NCBI RefSeq assembly: GCF_000482245.1
Contig: NZ_AWNH01000005.1
Coordinates: 1-64,000 of the forward strand
DNA: 64,000 nucleotides
Direction of reading: 5' to 3'
Source of the DNA: Leptolyngbya sp. Heron Island J
GTDB lineage: Bacteria > Cyanobacteriota > Cyanobacteriia > Phormidesmidales > Phormidesmidaceae
Every line of letters starts with the position of its first letter. The first letter of the stretch is position 1. A program made the position numbers and the translations under genes. The notes under the pieces are model-generated. The model saw only the letters and a list, made by a program, of their open reading frames with translations. It was not told the origin of the DNA and made no database searches. Positions 26,653 through 36,134 of the stretch are shown here, piece after piece.

Positions 26653-26996
26653 GGCTATTTAGTGAGGATTTAGAGGTGAAAGCGGGCAAAACTGTTGCAA
26701 GATTGGCAAATATTTGCGACTTAAACTTAATTATTAACGATGTTCGAAAACCTGTGGTTACCTATGTATTTATTTGGAGTCAGCCAACTATAGTTAGAGA
26801 TAGAGTCAGCCATTGAAACTTCGGCAAATCCGCGTTAGTGCCAGCATGCAAAGGATCGGTATTGTGAGTTAGCCACTGATTTTGCCAAGTGCCCATCCTT
26901 GTGGGTAAAACGCGTATCAGGCGTTGTGTACGCTTAGTCCAGCATCATAGCAAGCCTTCGCCGTTGACTATTAGTTATGTTGTCTCTATTCCCATC
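26653..26996. other. Divergent intergenic region
   Basis: 344 bases between the ABC ATPase and the CNNM/CBS gene. No RNA gene or terminator recognised. It must hold promoters for both directions. Confidence 0.4.
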
Positions 26997-28055
26997 ATGG
27001 CCCAACTTGCGATCGCAGTTTTGATCGTTCTGATCGGTTCCGCTATCTGTTCAGGTACCGAGGTTGCACTGCTGTCCATTCCCCTACTCAAAGCTCGTCA
27101 GCTTGCCCAAAATCGTAATCCGGCCACCGTTGCTTTATTAGCCATTCGAGAAAAGATTAACCGACCGATTGCCACCATCGTTATTCTCAATAACATCTTT
27201 AATATTGTTGGTAGTTTTGTCATCAGTCGGATTGCTGCGGACCTTTTTGGCAATCTAATGCTGGGCATTTTTTCTGGCCTGCTCACATTTTTAATTATTT
27301 TATTTGCCGAAATTGTTCCCAAAACCATCGGCGAGCGCTATGCCGAACAGTTTGCCTTATTAGTGGCAATTCCCGTCCGTAGCCTCACCTGGCTGATGAC
27401 GCCGATTATTCTAGTACTAGAAAGATTGACAGCACCACTGTTGCAAGGGCACGAGCGCCCTGTCACTAATGAAGCTGAGATCAAACTGTTAGCCATGTTG
27501 GGTTATCAAGAAGGTTTGATCGAAGATGATGAAGCCGAAATGATTCAAAAAGTCTTTCGGATGAACGATATTGCTGCAGAGGACATTATGACGCCGCGGG
27601 TGGCCATTACCTACATCCAGGGTAATCAGTCCCTGGAGTCGGCCCAGCAAGAAATCATGCAGTCGCAGCATAGTCGCATCATTGTGACGGGTGAAGAGCT
27701 TGATGATGTCCTCGGGGTGGCCCTCAAGGCTGAACTGTTGGCGGCCCTGGTGCAGGGACGCGGTCAAGACCCGGTTACCAGTTGTATGCGTCAGGCCCGC
27801 TATATTCCAGCAACAGAGCGCTCCGATAAGCTACTAAAAACCTTCCAAACTGCCCGTGAGCACCTAATGATTGTGGTTGATGAGTATGGCGGTGTCTCCG
27901 GGGTCGTTACTCTAGAAGATGTCTTGGAAGTGCTAATTGGCGAAATCGTTGATGAAACGGACCGGAATGTTGACCTCCAGGCTTTGGCCCGACAGCGTCG
28001 TCGCCGCTTATTACAGCGCCAGGGATTTCAGACCGATTTAAAACGCCATCGGTAA
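26997..28055 (+). CDS. CNNM/hemolysin-C-type membrane protein with CBS pair
   Basis: 352 residues from MAQLAIAVLIVLIGSAICSG, the usual DUF21 beginning; a longer frame from 26889 adds 36 unlikely residues. Three to four membrane helices (residues 5-150: SAICSGTEVALLS is the DUF21 hallmark) are followed by two CBS domains (EDIMTPRVAITYIQGNQSLE; LMIVVDEYGGVSGVVTLEDV). No CorC/HlyC C-terminal domain is present. The family relates to magnesium or metal-ion efflux (CNNM/MpfA); the actual substrate is not shown. Confidence 0.9.
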   Translation: MAQLAIAVLIVLIGSAICSGTEVALLSIPLLKARQLAQNRNPATVALLAIREKINRPIATIVILNNIFNIVGSFVISRIAADLFGNLMLGIFSGLLTFLIILFAEIVPKTIGERYAEQFALLVAIPVRSLTWLMTPIILVLERLTAPLLQGHERPVTNEAEIKLLAMLGYQEGLIEDDEAEMIQKVFRMNDIAAEDIMTPRVAITYIQGNQSLESAQQEIMQSQHSRIIVTGEELDDVLGVALKAELLAALVQGRGQDPVTSCMRQARYIPATERSDKLLKTFQTAREHLMIVVDEYGGVSGVVTLEDVLEVLIGEIVDETDRNVDLQALARQRRRRLLQRQGFQTDLKRHR

Positions 28056-28075
28056 GGATGTACAGCTATAGGCCC

Positions 28076-28573
28076 TTATGAAGGGTGCAAAGCCGACTGC
28101 AGGTGCTTGATACAAAGCTTTACATCATCCGTCATGTAAAACTGTCCGGGTGCTAAATATTCAAAAAACTCCTGAGTCAGGGAGCTATAGGGCATGAGCA
28201 CGACTGGCTTCTGGGCCTTTAAAGCCAGAGCGATCTCAGAAACGGTCCCTAACCCCAGACCACAGGCAATGATCCCATGGCTAGAAAGGACATTAATGGC
28301 ATTGCGAGCATGGCCCATGCCAGTGACGATGGGTAGAGTGACCCCGTGGGCAATATCGATGCCTTTGTCGTCCGGTAAAATTCCTAGTACGGTGCCGCCA
28401 ACGGAGGCTGCGCCCTGACTGGCGGCCTCCATCACGCCTGCAGGACGCCCTCCTGTCAGTAATATCCAACCTTGCTGAGCGACAGCCTTTCCGAGTGCAT
28501 AGGCCAGCTCTCGCTCAGCAGCTAACGCGTTATTTCCTGGTCCCATGATGCCAATGATGCTTTGGATGGTCAT
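28076..28573 (-). CDS. LOG/TIGR00725-type protein (SLOG fold)
   Basis: 165 residues. The Rossmann-like SLOG fold shows GIMGPGNNALAAERELAYAL, GWILLTGGRPAGVMEAASQG, GLGLGTVSEIALALKAQKPV. The usual PGG-GT--E motif of lysine-decarboxylase-like phosphoribohydrolases appears as GLGLGTVSE. Members bind nucleotides or act as cytokinin-type phosphoribohydrolases; this short subfamily has no proven role. It is convergent with the CNNM/CBS gene, 20 bases apart. Confidence 0.85.
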   Translation of the reverse strand: MTIQSIIGIMGPGNNALAAERELAYALGKAVAQQGWILLTGGRPAGVMEAASQGAASVGGTVLGILPDDKGIDIAHGVTLPIVTGMGHARNAINVLSSHGIIACGLGLGTVSEIALALKAQKPVVLMPYSSLTQEFFEYLAPGQFYMTDDVKLCIKHLQSALHPS

Positions 28574-28789
28574 TATTGGGTAGCTTCCGGCATTGAGGCC
28601 ATTTCATATGAAGTAACGTATGAGTTCTTATTTAAGTCCTACCAGTTGGCTACATTAGCAACCGATAACATCTGATTTTGGTTGCTATGTTAGGTAATGG
28701 TTTGGCGATTTTATAGCTATTGGTAAAACCGTGTCTCCGTGGTTTGGAGATTCCTTTTCCTTCGTTCGATTATCCTCGTTCATTCAATT

Positions 28790-30673
28790 ATGATCCATTC
28801 TGCTCGTTCGGCGGCTCAATCGCTTTGGCTTGCCCAGGTCGTGTTGTCTTTAAGCGGCTTAAAGCTGAGGCAGTTAAAGCGATGGCGGTCAGTGTTATGG
28901 GCCGGTGCTGTAGCGGTGGGTGTGGTGATAAGCACCCCAGTGCAGGCGGCAGAAAGGGTCAATATTCAAGTCGGTCCGATTAAACAAACGCTTTATGTAA
29001 GCGATTTAGAAGAATTTGCGAGAACAGGGCAAGTGCCGTCTCGTTTGCAGCTGTACCAGTCAATCTTGACGCCTGAGCTGCGGACGATGCTCAATAATCG
29101 AGTGGTCCTTGATCCAGACATGGCCGATCGCATGGTCGCTGATATTTTGGCATCGCCCAATGGTGAGTTGCTGCTGGATTCGTTGTCTCGGGTAGCTCCT
29201 GACCTGACGGTAGAGCAAATTCGTGAGGCTATTCGGTTAGCGGCTAAACAGACTAATGGGCTTAGTATGCTGGGTGTGTTGCGAGCAGTCCCGCAGGAAA
29301 CGTTAGATATCGATTTGACAGCGGCCCTGGCCCTGGCCTCCCAGCTAAATCTGTCGCGATTAGAGGGAGATGCCCTCAGTAGTGTGCTGGAGCAGGAGCT
29401 GCTGGTGAGCGATGATCTCAAGCTACCGACTGACATTGATCCTACACAGGGGGGGCCATTTGAAGTCACTCAGCGCTCATTTCGGTTTGTAGATAGCGAT
29501 CGCAACCGGCTCATCCCCCTAGACATGTATGTGCCTGCTGCGGCTGTTGTAGAAGATGCACCGCTGGTGGTCTTATCCCATGGGTTTGCCGCCGATCGGC
29601 GTTTTTTAACCTATATCGGCCAGCATCTGGCCTCCTATGGCTTGACGGTGGTTGCCTTAGAACACGTCGGCAGTAATGTGGATGCCCTCAACAATACTCC
29701 CTTAGATCCTGCAGCTATCGAGGAACCTAGCCGCATTTTGCCAGCCAGTGAATTTCTGGATCGGCCCCGTGATGTTACCTATCTGCTAGACCGCTTGGCA
29801 TGGATGGAGCAGGTTTCACCTATGTTGAGAGGCAAGTTTGATACTGACCAAGTTGTCCTAATTGGTCATTCCCTTGGTGGCTATACCGGATTTGCCCTGG
29901 CAGGAGCCCAGCTAGATTTGTCGGCTTTACCCTCTTTTTGTGCCAGTCTGACCCCGGTGGGGCTGTCACCAGCGGACTGGCTACAGTGTGCAGCCGTAAA
30001 ACTGCCCGAAGTCACGGCTGATCTCAGCGATCCACGGATTACTCAAGTCATTGCGATGAACCCTTTAATCGGTCGATTATTTGGTCGCAAAGGGTTAGCA
30101 GATGTAGCGGTACCCAGTATTATTCTGACTGGCACGAAAGACGGAGTAACCCCCACTCTGGCCCAGCAGTTAGGACCGTTTAATCAGCTTTCGGGACCAG
30201 ATAATCATTTGATTGCGGTGATTGGTGGTACCCATCTAAGCGTGGGCGATCCCGAGAATGTTAACGTAGCCCTGACTCAGATTCCGTTTATGCCAGAGCT
30301 ATCGGGTGAGCAATCGGCTACTCTACGTGAATATCTGAGGGCACTTTCCTTAAGTGTGGCGATGCAGCAGACGGACCAAGCAGAGGTCTTCCGTGTTTTT
30401 CTGGAGCCAGCCTATGCCCAGCAGTTTTCTACGGGGTTGATGCCCCTCAGAATGACCCAAAGGCTACCCGAAAGTGTGCAGACCTGGCTTAGAACCGTGG
30501 CACCTGAGCAAGCGCGTGCTGAAGGGGAGACTCTGTGGTCCTGGATGCATTTAAAGACTCTGGATGCCCGGAAGTCGATTGGCGGCGTGCAGCGTCGGAT
30601 GATGGCTTATCTACGACAAGAGCAGGTGTCGATTACGGTGCTGTATTGGCCAATGGGATTGCCGTGGATTTAA
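28790..30673 (+). CDS. Exported DUF1400 plus alpha/beta hydrolase protein
   Basis: 627 residues from ATG 28790. Its true start is uncertain: GTG 28739 lies upstream, and a GTG close to the hydrophobic segment is also possible. The segment WRSVLWAGAVAVGVVISTPV, then QAAE, looks like a signal peptide. A DUF1400 domain follows (about 60-210). Then comes an alpha/beta hydrolase similar to platelet-activating-factor acetylhydrolase: VVLSHGFAADRRF, nucleophile VVLIGHSLGGYTGFALAG, and an acid and His (IGGTHLSVGDPE). The family is a cyanobacterial exported esterase/lipase-like group. Its 3' end overlaps the convergent oxidoreductase gene by 4 bases. Confidence 0.85.
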   Translation: MIHSARSAAQSLWLAQVVLSLSGLKLRQLKRWRSVLWAGAVAVGVVISTPVQAAERVNIQVGPIKQTLYVSDLEEFARTGQVPSRLQLYQSILTPELRTMLNNRVVLDPDMADRMVADILASPNGELLLDSLSRVAPDLTVEQIREAIRLAAKQTNGLSMLGVLRAVPQETLDIDLTAALALASQLNLSRLEGDALSSVLEQELLVSDDLKLPTDIDPTQGGPFEVTQRSFRFVDSDRNRLIPLDMYVPAAAVVEDAPLVVLSHGFAADRRFLTYIGQHLASYGLTVVALEHVGSNVDALNNTPLDPAAIEEPSRILPASEFLDRPRDVTYLLDRLAWMEQVSPMLRGKFDTDQVVLIGHSLGGYTGFALAGAQLDLSALPSFCASLTPVGLSPADWLQCAAVKLPEVTADLSDPRITQVIAMNPLIGRLFGRKGLADVAVPSIILTGTKDGVTPTLAQQLGPFNQLSGPDNHLIAVIGGTHLSVGDPENVNVALTQIPFMPELSGEQSATLREYLRALSLSVAMQQTDQAEVFRVFLEPAYAQQFSTGLMPLRMTQRLPESVQTWLRTVAPEQARAEGETLWSWMHLKTLDARKSIGGVQRRMMAYLRQEQVSITVLYWPMGLPWI

Positions 30674-32214
30674 GTCTGAGTTCCAGGCTGGTTAATGGAT
30701 TGCGATCGCTGCAGGTCGAGTAAGGCTGCCGATTCCCGTGGACTGACGAGGCTGTTGGCACAAAGAATGCCGGAGGCAGCGACGGCGGGAACACCGATGC
30801 CAGGAAGGGTGCTATCGCCTACTCGGTAGAGTCCTTTGATGGGTGTCTTGCAGCTGGGAAATAGACCTTGACCAGCGGCAATGGCAGGACCATAGGTGCC
30901 CTGATGACGGCGGAGAAATCGTTGGTGGGTGAGGGGTGTGCCGATGAGTTTGAGGGTGATGCGATCGCAAATATCCGGTATCACTTTCTGCAAGGCTCGA
31001 ATCAAGGGTTGAGCCTTAGCCTCTTTCTTGGTGGCATAGTCTGGATCTCGCTGCCAGCCTGACCAAGGTTCAAGGGTGTAAGCATGAACTACATGGTGAC
31101 CTGCCGGTGCTAGCGAGGGATCTAGCACCGATGGAATAGAGATCATGCAAGTATTGCCAGGGGTGGTGATATCTTTATCCGTATCGTGAACCACCACATG
31201 ATGGATGGTTAAATCTTCCAGTCCTTCAGCTCGAATGCCCAGATGCAGGTGCATAAAGCTATCAACCGCTGGCGTATCCAATGACTTTTGTCGATAGCTA
31301 GCTGGCAGTTCAGAGTAATCCAGTAGGTGATTGTAGGTGTCCCACAGGGTGGCGTTGGAAATGACGGTATCGGCGCGAATCCGTTCGCCAGTTTTGAGGA
31401 CCACCCCCTGTGCCCGATTGTGTTCTGTCCAAATCTTGCTGACATGGGTGCCCAAGCGAAGTTGGCCACCCCAGCGCTTTAATCCCCGAATCAGTGCATC
31501 CACTAAGGCCCCACTGCCGCCAATTGGATAGTCAATCACAGATTCAGTTCGCTCCCCAAACATAAAGGCCATTTCAGGGGCAACGGTTTGGTGGGCTTTC
31601 ATCCCCGATAGCAAAAAGCATTCGAGATCAATCAGCTGCCGCAGCCAGGGATCTTGGACAGTGGCAGCGACAAAGTCTCCCATAGAACGCCCTAAACCCT
31701 TCAAATGAGGTAGCAGCTGTAACATGGCTTTGGGGAAACGCTGGATCAGTAGCGGTAATAGCCAACTATCTGCACGTAGTGCCAAGGTGGGAATTGACCC
31801 CAGAGGACGGTAAATAGCTAGCATCTTCTTGGTCAGTGTCTGCAGTTCTTGGGCTGCTTGAGGGCTGACCTCTGCCAACGATGCCTGATAACGTTTGGCA
31901 TCACCATAAATAGCCAAGGTCCGCTCAGGAAAATGATAATAACCCAGCGGCTCATAGGTGATGGCATCAACCGTTTCACCTAGGGCGTTCAGCACCTCCC
32001 GCAGTGGATTACAGGATTTAGGGTCGGCTAGACCACAATAAAAAGACGGTCCAGAATCAAAGGTAAATCCTTGACGCTTAAACCCATGGGCTGCGCCGCC
32101 AGGCAGGGTGTGACTTTCGCACACTAAAACTTGCCGACCATAGCGAGCGAGTAAGCCAGCAGCTACCAGGCCACCGATACCGCTACCAATGACGACGACG
32201 TCAAACGATTCCAT
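30670..32214 (-). CDS. FAD-dependent oxidoreductase, carotenoid isomerase/phytoene-desaturase-like
   Basis: 514 residues. FAD site DVVVIGSGIGGLVAAGLLA (residues 5-23), ESHTLPGGAAHGFKRQGFTF, and a C-terminal GLYRVGDSTLPGIGVPAVAA FAD-closing motif. This is the amine-oxidase-like layout shared by carotenoid isomerase (CrtISO), phytoene desaturase CrtI and retinol saturases. It is shorter in pattern identity to CrtH itself, so the substrate (carotenoid or other isoprenoid) is inferred only. It is transcribed alone. Confidence 0.85.
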   Translation of the reverse strand: MESFDVVVIGSGIGGLVAAGLLARYGRQVLVCESHTLPGGAAHGFKRQGFTFDSGPSFYCGLADPKSCNPLREVLNALGETVDAITYEPLGYYHFPERTLAIYGDAKRYQASLAEVSPQAAQELQTLTKKMLAIYRPLGSIPTLALRADSWLLPLLIQRFPKAMLQLLPHLKGLGRSMGDFVAATVQDPWLRQLIDLECFLLSGMKAHQTVAPEMAFMFGERTESVIDYPIGGSGALVDALIRGLKRWGGQLRLGTHVSKIWTEHNRAQGVVLKTGERIRADTVISNATLWDTYNHLLDYSELPASYRQKSLDTPAVDSFMHLHLGIRAEGLEDLTIHHVVVHDTDKDITTPGNTCMISIPSVLDPSLAPAGHHVVHAYTLEPWSGWQRDPDYATKKEAKAQPLIRALQKVIPDICDRITLKLIGTPLTHQRFLRRHQGTYGPAIAAGQGLFPSCKTPIKGLYRVGDSTLPGIGVPAVAASGILCANSLVSPRESAALLDLQRSQSINQPGTQT

Positions 32215-32295
32215 AGGTATTCCCTGCCCATACGTAGAGACGTTCAGCGGAACGCTTCTACATTTTCCTATGATTTGTGTTGTCCTATGGTCTGT

Positions 32296-32751
32296 TTATC
32301 GGATCAAAACTTGCTCAATTTGAGGAAGACACTCACGCACAGCCGTTTCTTCTTCAGGATGAATATCCTTGAGTTGGCTAATCCGCCAGTGCGTAGAGCT
32401 TTCTAGCTCCTGAGCCTCTTGCTGTAGACGGAGATATTCGTCCGTAGCTTCAGGCTGATTACTGATTTGATTGAGACGTTGGGTAATGGCGTCTCGTTCA
32501 CGGTCTCGATACTCATGCGCTGCTTGAATCTGCGCTGCAGCACCCCCAGATTTAACCACGGCATAGACATCCATTAGCCGTTGGTATTTGTCTAAATACT
32601 TAGAATCCACATTTTGAACAACAGGATTGCTAAGCACGTTCCCAGAGGTGGCGAGACGTTTGCGCCGACTCCACCAATGTAGAATCACGGGAATGGATGT
32701 TTGACTGATTAATGTCTTTTCGGAAAGCAGATGCATAGTTACAAACCTCAT
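32296..32751 (-). CDS. Hypothetical coiled-coil protein
   Basis: 151 residues; a start at MHLLSEKTLI (residue 6) is equally likely. After a basic N-terminus (HWWSRRKRLATSGNV), residues 50-140 are highly charged and helical (ERDAITQRLNQI, EYLRLQQEAQELESS), probably a coiled coil. No signal peptide or known motif recognised. It lies between the oxidoreductase and a divergent HAD-family gene. Confidence 0.6.
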   Translation of the reverse strand: MRFVTMHLLSEKTLISQTSIPVILHWWSRRKRLATSGNVLSNPVVQNVDSKYLDKYQRLMDVYAVVKSGGAAAQIQAAHEYRDRERDAITQRLNQISNQPEATDEYLRLQQEAQELESSTHWRISQLKDIHPEEETAVRECLPQIEQVLIR

Positions 32752-32934
32752 GGACTAACCCGGAAGGTCGAAGCTAATTCCCCAAGGGGTAATATTTAAT
32801 ACTAAAGCGTTATTGGCACACCTGGTGTCTTATTTACGGACATCTTTAATATTGTTAGCTTGGCGTAGTTAGAGCGTCAGGTTCACCCTCTCTCAGGGTA
32901 TTTGTCAAGATCTCTAATCGCTTAATTTGGCACA

Positions 32935-33675
32935 ATGCTCAAGGCAATATTTTTTGGTTTTCACGGTGTCATCATTAATGACGACGCCATTCATCCACAG
33001 CTGATTTCCCAGCTGTTGTTGGCAGAAAATCTGCGATTTGATCCAGATGAGTATCAGGAAAGATATCTCGGCCGTAGCGATCGCGCACGGCTAACGTCAA
33101 TTTTGCAGACACGCGGGCGTTTTGTGCAGGATGATTATTTGGATGGGCTGCTGCGAAAAAAGGCGGCAGGCTATAGTGAATGGCTGCGATCTCAACCTAA
33201 GCTCGCCCTTTATCCAGGGTTAGACGACTTGTTGTATCAAATTCGCAGCAGACACTACATAACAGCCATTGTGACTGGAGCCCAGCGGGCTGACGTAGAG
33301 GAAGTTTTGGCAACAGCTAAGCTGACTGATCAATTTTCCTTGGTGGTGTCTGCCAGTGATATGCCTGTGGCAGCCAGTAAGCCAGCTCCCGACAGCTATC
33401 TTGCCGCAATTGATCAATTGAACCTGCTGAATCCTGAGCTGGTTCTGACTCCCCAAAATTGCTTGGCGATTGAGGCTTGCTTTGCTGGCATCGAAGCGGC
33501 TAAAGCAGCTAATGTTCCTGTGGTTGGTGTGGCTCAAATTTATCCATATCACATGATTCAGCGCTGTGCGACCTGGGCGGTCGACTACTTGAACGAAATT
33601 GACTTTGATTGGATTGCTCCACGTTATGAACAGGGATCGAATGCCGCTACCATGGAGGAAAAGCCAGCTGTGTAA
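32935..33675 (+). CDS. HAD-superfamily protein lacking catalytic residues (pseudo-enzyme)
   Basis: 246 residues with the fold of cyanobacterial beta-phosphoglucomutase-like HAD proteins (MLKAIFFGFHGVIINDDAIH, then ...GLDDLLYQI, IVTGAQR, ASKPAPDSYLAAI). But motif I, usually DFDG or DFNG, reads GFHG. The nucleophile Asp is Gly (codon GGT, one base from GAT) and the second acid is His. Motif IV, normally EDS, reads EAC. Motif II Thr and motif III Lys remain. It therefore probably lacks phosphatase activity, although the fold is intact and the reading frame is clean. It precedes the TIGR01777 gene by 21 bases. Confidence 0.88.
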   Translation: MLKAIFFGFHGVIINDDAIHPQLISQLLLAENLRFDPDEYQERYLGRSDRARLTSILQTRGRFVQDDYLDGLLRKKAAGYSEWLRSQPKLALYPGLDDLLYQIRSRHYITAIVTGAQRADVEEVLATAKLTDQFSLVVSASDMPVAASKPAPDSYLAAIDQLNLLNPELVLTPQNCLAIEACFAGIEAAKAANVPVVGVAQIYPYHMIQRCATWAVDYLNEIDFDWIAPRYEQGSNAATMEEKPAV

Positions 33676-33696
33676 CCGTTCCAGGGGAGTGTTTGG

Positions 33697-34623
33697 ATGA
33701 TGAAAGTGGCAGTGACTGGAGCAACCGGTTTTGTGGGATCGCGTTTAGTTCAGCGGCTCCATGAGTTGGGCCATCAGGTCAAAGTATTTACCCGTAACCC
33801 TGAGCGGGCCAGAAAAGTCTTCCCAGAGTCTGTGTTCAAGCAGGTAGAGATTGTCGGATATACCCCTCAAGAGTCAGGCGATTGGCAGGCTGAAGTGTCT
33901 GGTTGTGATGGGGTAATCAATCTGGCAGGAGAGGCGATTTCAGAACGCTGGACGCCTGAGCGCAAGCAGGAAATCATGAACAGCCGTGTCATGGGCACTG
34001 AGAAAATTGTCGAGGCTATTAGTAAGGCTGATGTCAAACCCAAGGTACTGGTTAGTGCTTCAGCGATTGGTTTCTATGGCACTAGCGAAACGGCTGAATT
34101 CTATGAGACGAGTGAGCCCATCAAGCAGGATTTTTTATCACAAGTGTGTCAGAGATGGGAAAAAGCTGCAGATAAGGTAACGGACCATGGGACACGGCTA
34201 GTAATTGTGCGGATTGGGATTGTGCTGGGGATGGGGGGGGCGATCGCAAAAATGGTCACACCCTTCAGACTCTATGCCGGTGGTCCCATTGGCAGCGGCA
34301 AACAATGGTTTTCCTGGGTCCATCGCGACGATCTAGTCAGCCTATTTATCCAAGGCCTTACTGATGAAACTATGGCTGGTGTTTACAATGGCACAGCGCC
34401 CCACCCCGTGCGTATGTCTGAGTTATGCGAAGCTCTAGGCAAAGTTATGAACCGCCCCTCATGGCTGCCTGTTCCTGACTTTGTCATTGAGACCCTATTA
34501 GGAGACGGTGCGATCGTTGTCCTCGAAGGGCAAAAAGTCCTCCCAGAACGCACCCAATCCACCGGGTTTTCCTTTACTTACCCCAAGGTAGAGCCTGCCC
34601 TGCGAGAAATAGTTGTCGAATAA
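33697..34623 (+). CDS. TIGR01777-family NAD(P)-binding protein
   Basis: 308 residues; ATG ATG start, with GGGGAG about 9 bases upstream. Extended SDR with GATGFVGSRLVQRL (NAD(P) binding), NLAGEAISERWTPERK, VSASAIGFYG and a C-terminal DUF1731-like part (TQSTGFSFTYP-VEPALREI). Related to plant/cyanobacterial cell-division-linked proteins (Giant Chloroplast 1/SulA-like). The link to division is family knowledge. It is probably co-transcribed with the HAD gene. Confidence 0.92.
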   Translation: MMKVAVTGATGFVGSRLVQRLHELGHQVKVFTRNPERARKVFPESVFKQVEIVGYTPQESGDWQAEVSGCDGVINLAGEAISERWTPERKQEIMNSRVMGTEKIVEAISKADVKPKVLVSASAIGFYGTSETAEFYETSEPIKQDFLSQVCQRWEKAADKVTDHGTRLVIVRIGIVLGMGGAIAKMVTPFRLYAGGPIGSGKQWFSWVHRDDLVSLFIQGLTDETMAGVYNGTAPHPVRMSELCEALGKVMNRPSWLPVPDFVIETLLGDGAIVVLEGQKVLPERTQSTGFSFTYPKVEPALREIVVE

Positions 34624-34627
34624 TCTG

Positions 34628-35203
34628 CTACTGCACCACCTGGGCTCCATGGCTACGTGGATCAGCGGTTGACCCTGACGATGGTTCCAAAGCAGTTTCC
34701 ACATCCGAAGTCTGTCCTGCTGCCTGAGCGTAGGGCAGTTCTTCCCCTGCTACTAAAGCCGTTAAATTCTGTGCCAGCACTGCCCGTGGTACCTCACCAA
34801 TGGCTGAACCAGCATCATCACCACCCTGATCTAGAAATGCAAAATGCGGAATCCCATCTACCCGATAGTGCAGCATTTCCGGTAACCACTTGGTATTGTC
34901 CACGTTCAGCATGACAAAATTCACATCCTGCTGATACTCATTTTTGAGCTGTTGCAAGTCCCCAGCCATTGCCTGACAGCTTGTGCACCAATTTGCATAA
35001 AACTCCACCAGCGTAGGTTTGCCATTAGTGAGCGCCTGTTCTAACGGCACTGCTGCCTTGGCCATATCAGAAAGTGAAGCAGAAGGCGTGCGAGTTTGCA
35101 AGCCTAAAACTACCGCTACACTCAGTACGACAGCCACAGTCACCACCACAAAATTTCGTAATCGTTGCCCTAGACCACCAGATTCAGAGGAGTTAACCAA
35201 CAT
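34628..35203 (-). CDS. Membrane-anchored thioredoxin-like protein (TxlA/HCF164-like)
   Basis: 191 residues from MLVNSSESGG; an upstream ATG at 35230 would add nine. One membrane helix near residues 16-40 (NFVVVTVAVVLSVAVVLGL), then a thioredoxin fold with active site YANWCTSCQAM, partner loop DGIPHFAF (cis-Pro), and a low-complexity tail. HCF164-type proteins sit in the thylakoid membrane with the active site in the lumen and supply reducing power for cytochrome b6f assembly and cytochrome c maturation. It is divergent from the ferredoxin gene. Confidence 0.9.
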   Translation of the reverse strand: MLVNSSESGGLGQRLRNFVVVTVAVVLSVAVVLGLQTRTPSASLSDMAKAAVPLEQALTNGKPTLVEFYANWCTSCQAMAGDLQQLKNEYQQDVNFVMLNVDNTKWLPEMLHYRVDGIPHFAFLDQGGDDAGSAIGEVPRAVLAQNLTALVAGEELPYAQAAGQTSDVETALEPSSGSTADPRSHGAQVVQ

Positions 35204-35256
35204 AGAATAAAAAAGCGCCCATAGCGTCACTACAGCATCTTCTTCAGTCTAACGGA

Positions 35257-35661
35257 ATGAAAAAGCGCGTTACCCTGACATTTCCAAAACAGACGGTGAA
35301 TATGCCAATCACCTATCGATTGGCTAAGGATTTCAACGTAGCAGCCAATATTATTCGCGCCCAGGTAGCACCTAATCAGGTAGGAAAAGGTGTAATCGAA
35401 CTATCTGGTGATATTGATCAACTAGATGAAGCAATAGAGTGGATGCGTAACCAGGGGATTGGCGTTTCCCTATCCAGCCGCGAAATTTTGATTGATGAAG
35501 ATCTATGCGTTCACTGCGGGCTGTGTACTGGGGTCTGTCCAACGACAGCACTGAGGTTAGACCCCGATAGCTTCAAGCTAGTTTTTAATCGGGCCCAGTG
35601 CATTGTCTGTGAGCAATGTATTCCGACCTGCCCGGTACAAGCAATTTCAACTAACCTCTGA
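35257..35661 (+). CDS. NIL-domain 4Fe-4S ferredoxin
   Basis: 134 residues. Residues 1-70 form a NIL domain (KRVTLTFPKQTVNMPITYRL, ending in VSLSSREI). Residues 75-130 form a dicluster 4Fe-4S ferredoxin with CVHCGLCTGVCPTTAL and CIVCEQCIPTCPVQAI. Such proteins link sulfur or methionine metabolism-type NIL sensors to electron transfer; the cyanobacterial homologue is known as a nitrate- or sulfur-related ferredoxin. The precise partner is unknown. The next gene follows at 9 bases, so they are co-transcribed. Confidence 0.93.
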   Translation: MKKRVTLTFPKQTVNMPITYRLAKDFNVAANIIRAQVAPNQVGKGVIELSGDIDQLDEAIEWMRNQGIGVSLSSREILIDEDLCVHCGLCTGVCPTTALRLDPDSFKLVFNRAQCIVCEQCIPTCPVQAISTNL

Positions 35662-35669
35662 AGGCCCTG

Positions 35670-36134
35670 ATGAAGCAATTACCCTGGCTATCATCATTAC
35701 TGTTACTCCTGGCCTACATGGGGTTTGGTGCTTTTTTGCATTCTCGGCACAGCCCTGACTTTATGTGGTGGCTAGCCTTGGGCTATGCCGTACTTGAAGC
35801 GGCGTTACTAACTATTGTTTGGAAGCCCTTACGTAACTTCTTTTTACTTGGGTTTCAATCCGATGTGGGCTATACGGTTATGGCCTTGGTGCTTGCTTCT
35901 CTCGCTGTAGTGATAGTTTCCTGGATTCAGATTTTCATTTACTTCCTGGTAATGCTGGCGGCAGCCCTATTACTACGGGTAGAACTCTTAATTCGCAATG
36001 TCGGGAACAATTTGGCCTTTGTCACAATCCTTTTGCTGTCCCTAATGGGGTTAGGACTGAGTCGGGTAACGACAGAACTAGTGATGACACTTAGGCCAAC
36101 AGTACAGGCTGTAATAAGCCTATGGACACTATAG
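35670..36134 (+). CDS. Four-helix membrane protein of unknown function
   Basis: 154 residues with four hydrophobic segments (about 5-25, 33-53, 67-92, 98-125) and few charged residues: LLLLLAYMGFGAFLHS, MALVLASLAVVIVSWIQIFIY, LVMLAAALLLRVE. It follows the NIL ferredoxin by 9 bases. The promoter of the first tandem small-RNA unit appears to overlap its last codons (TATAGG at 36130-36135). Function unknown. Confidence 0.75.
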   Translation: MKQLPWLSSLLLLLAYMGFGAFLHSRHSPDFMWWLALGYAVLEAALLTIVWKPLRNFFLLGFQSDVGYTVMALVLASLAVVIVSWIQIFIYFLVMLAAALLLRVELLIRNVGNNLAFVTILLLSLMGLGLSRVTTELVMTLRPTVQAVISLWTL

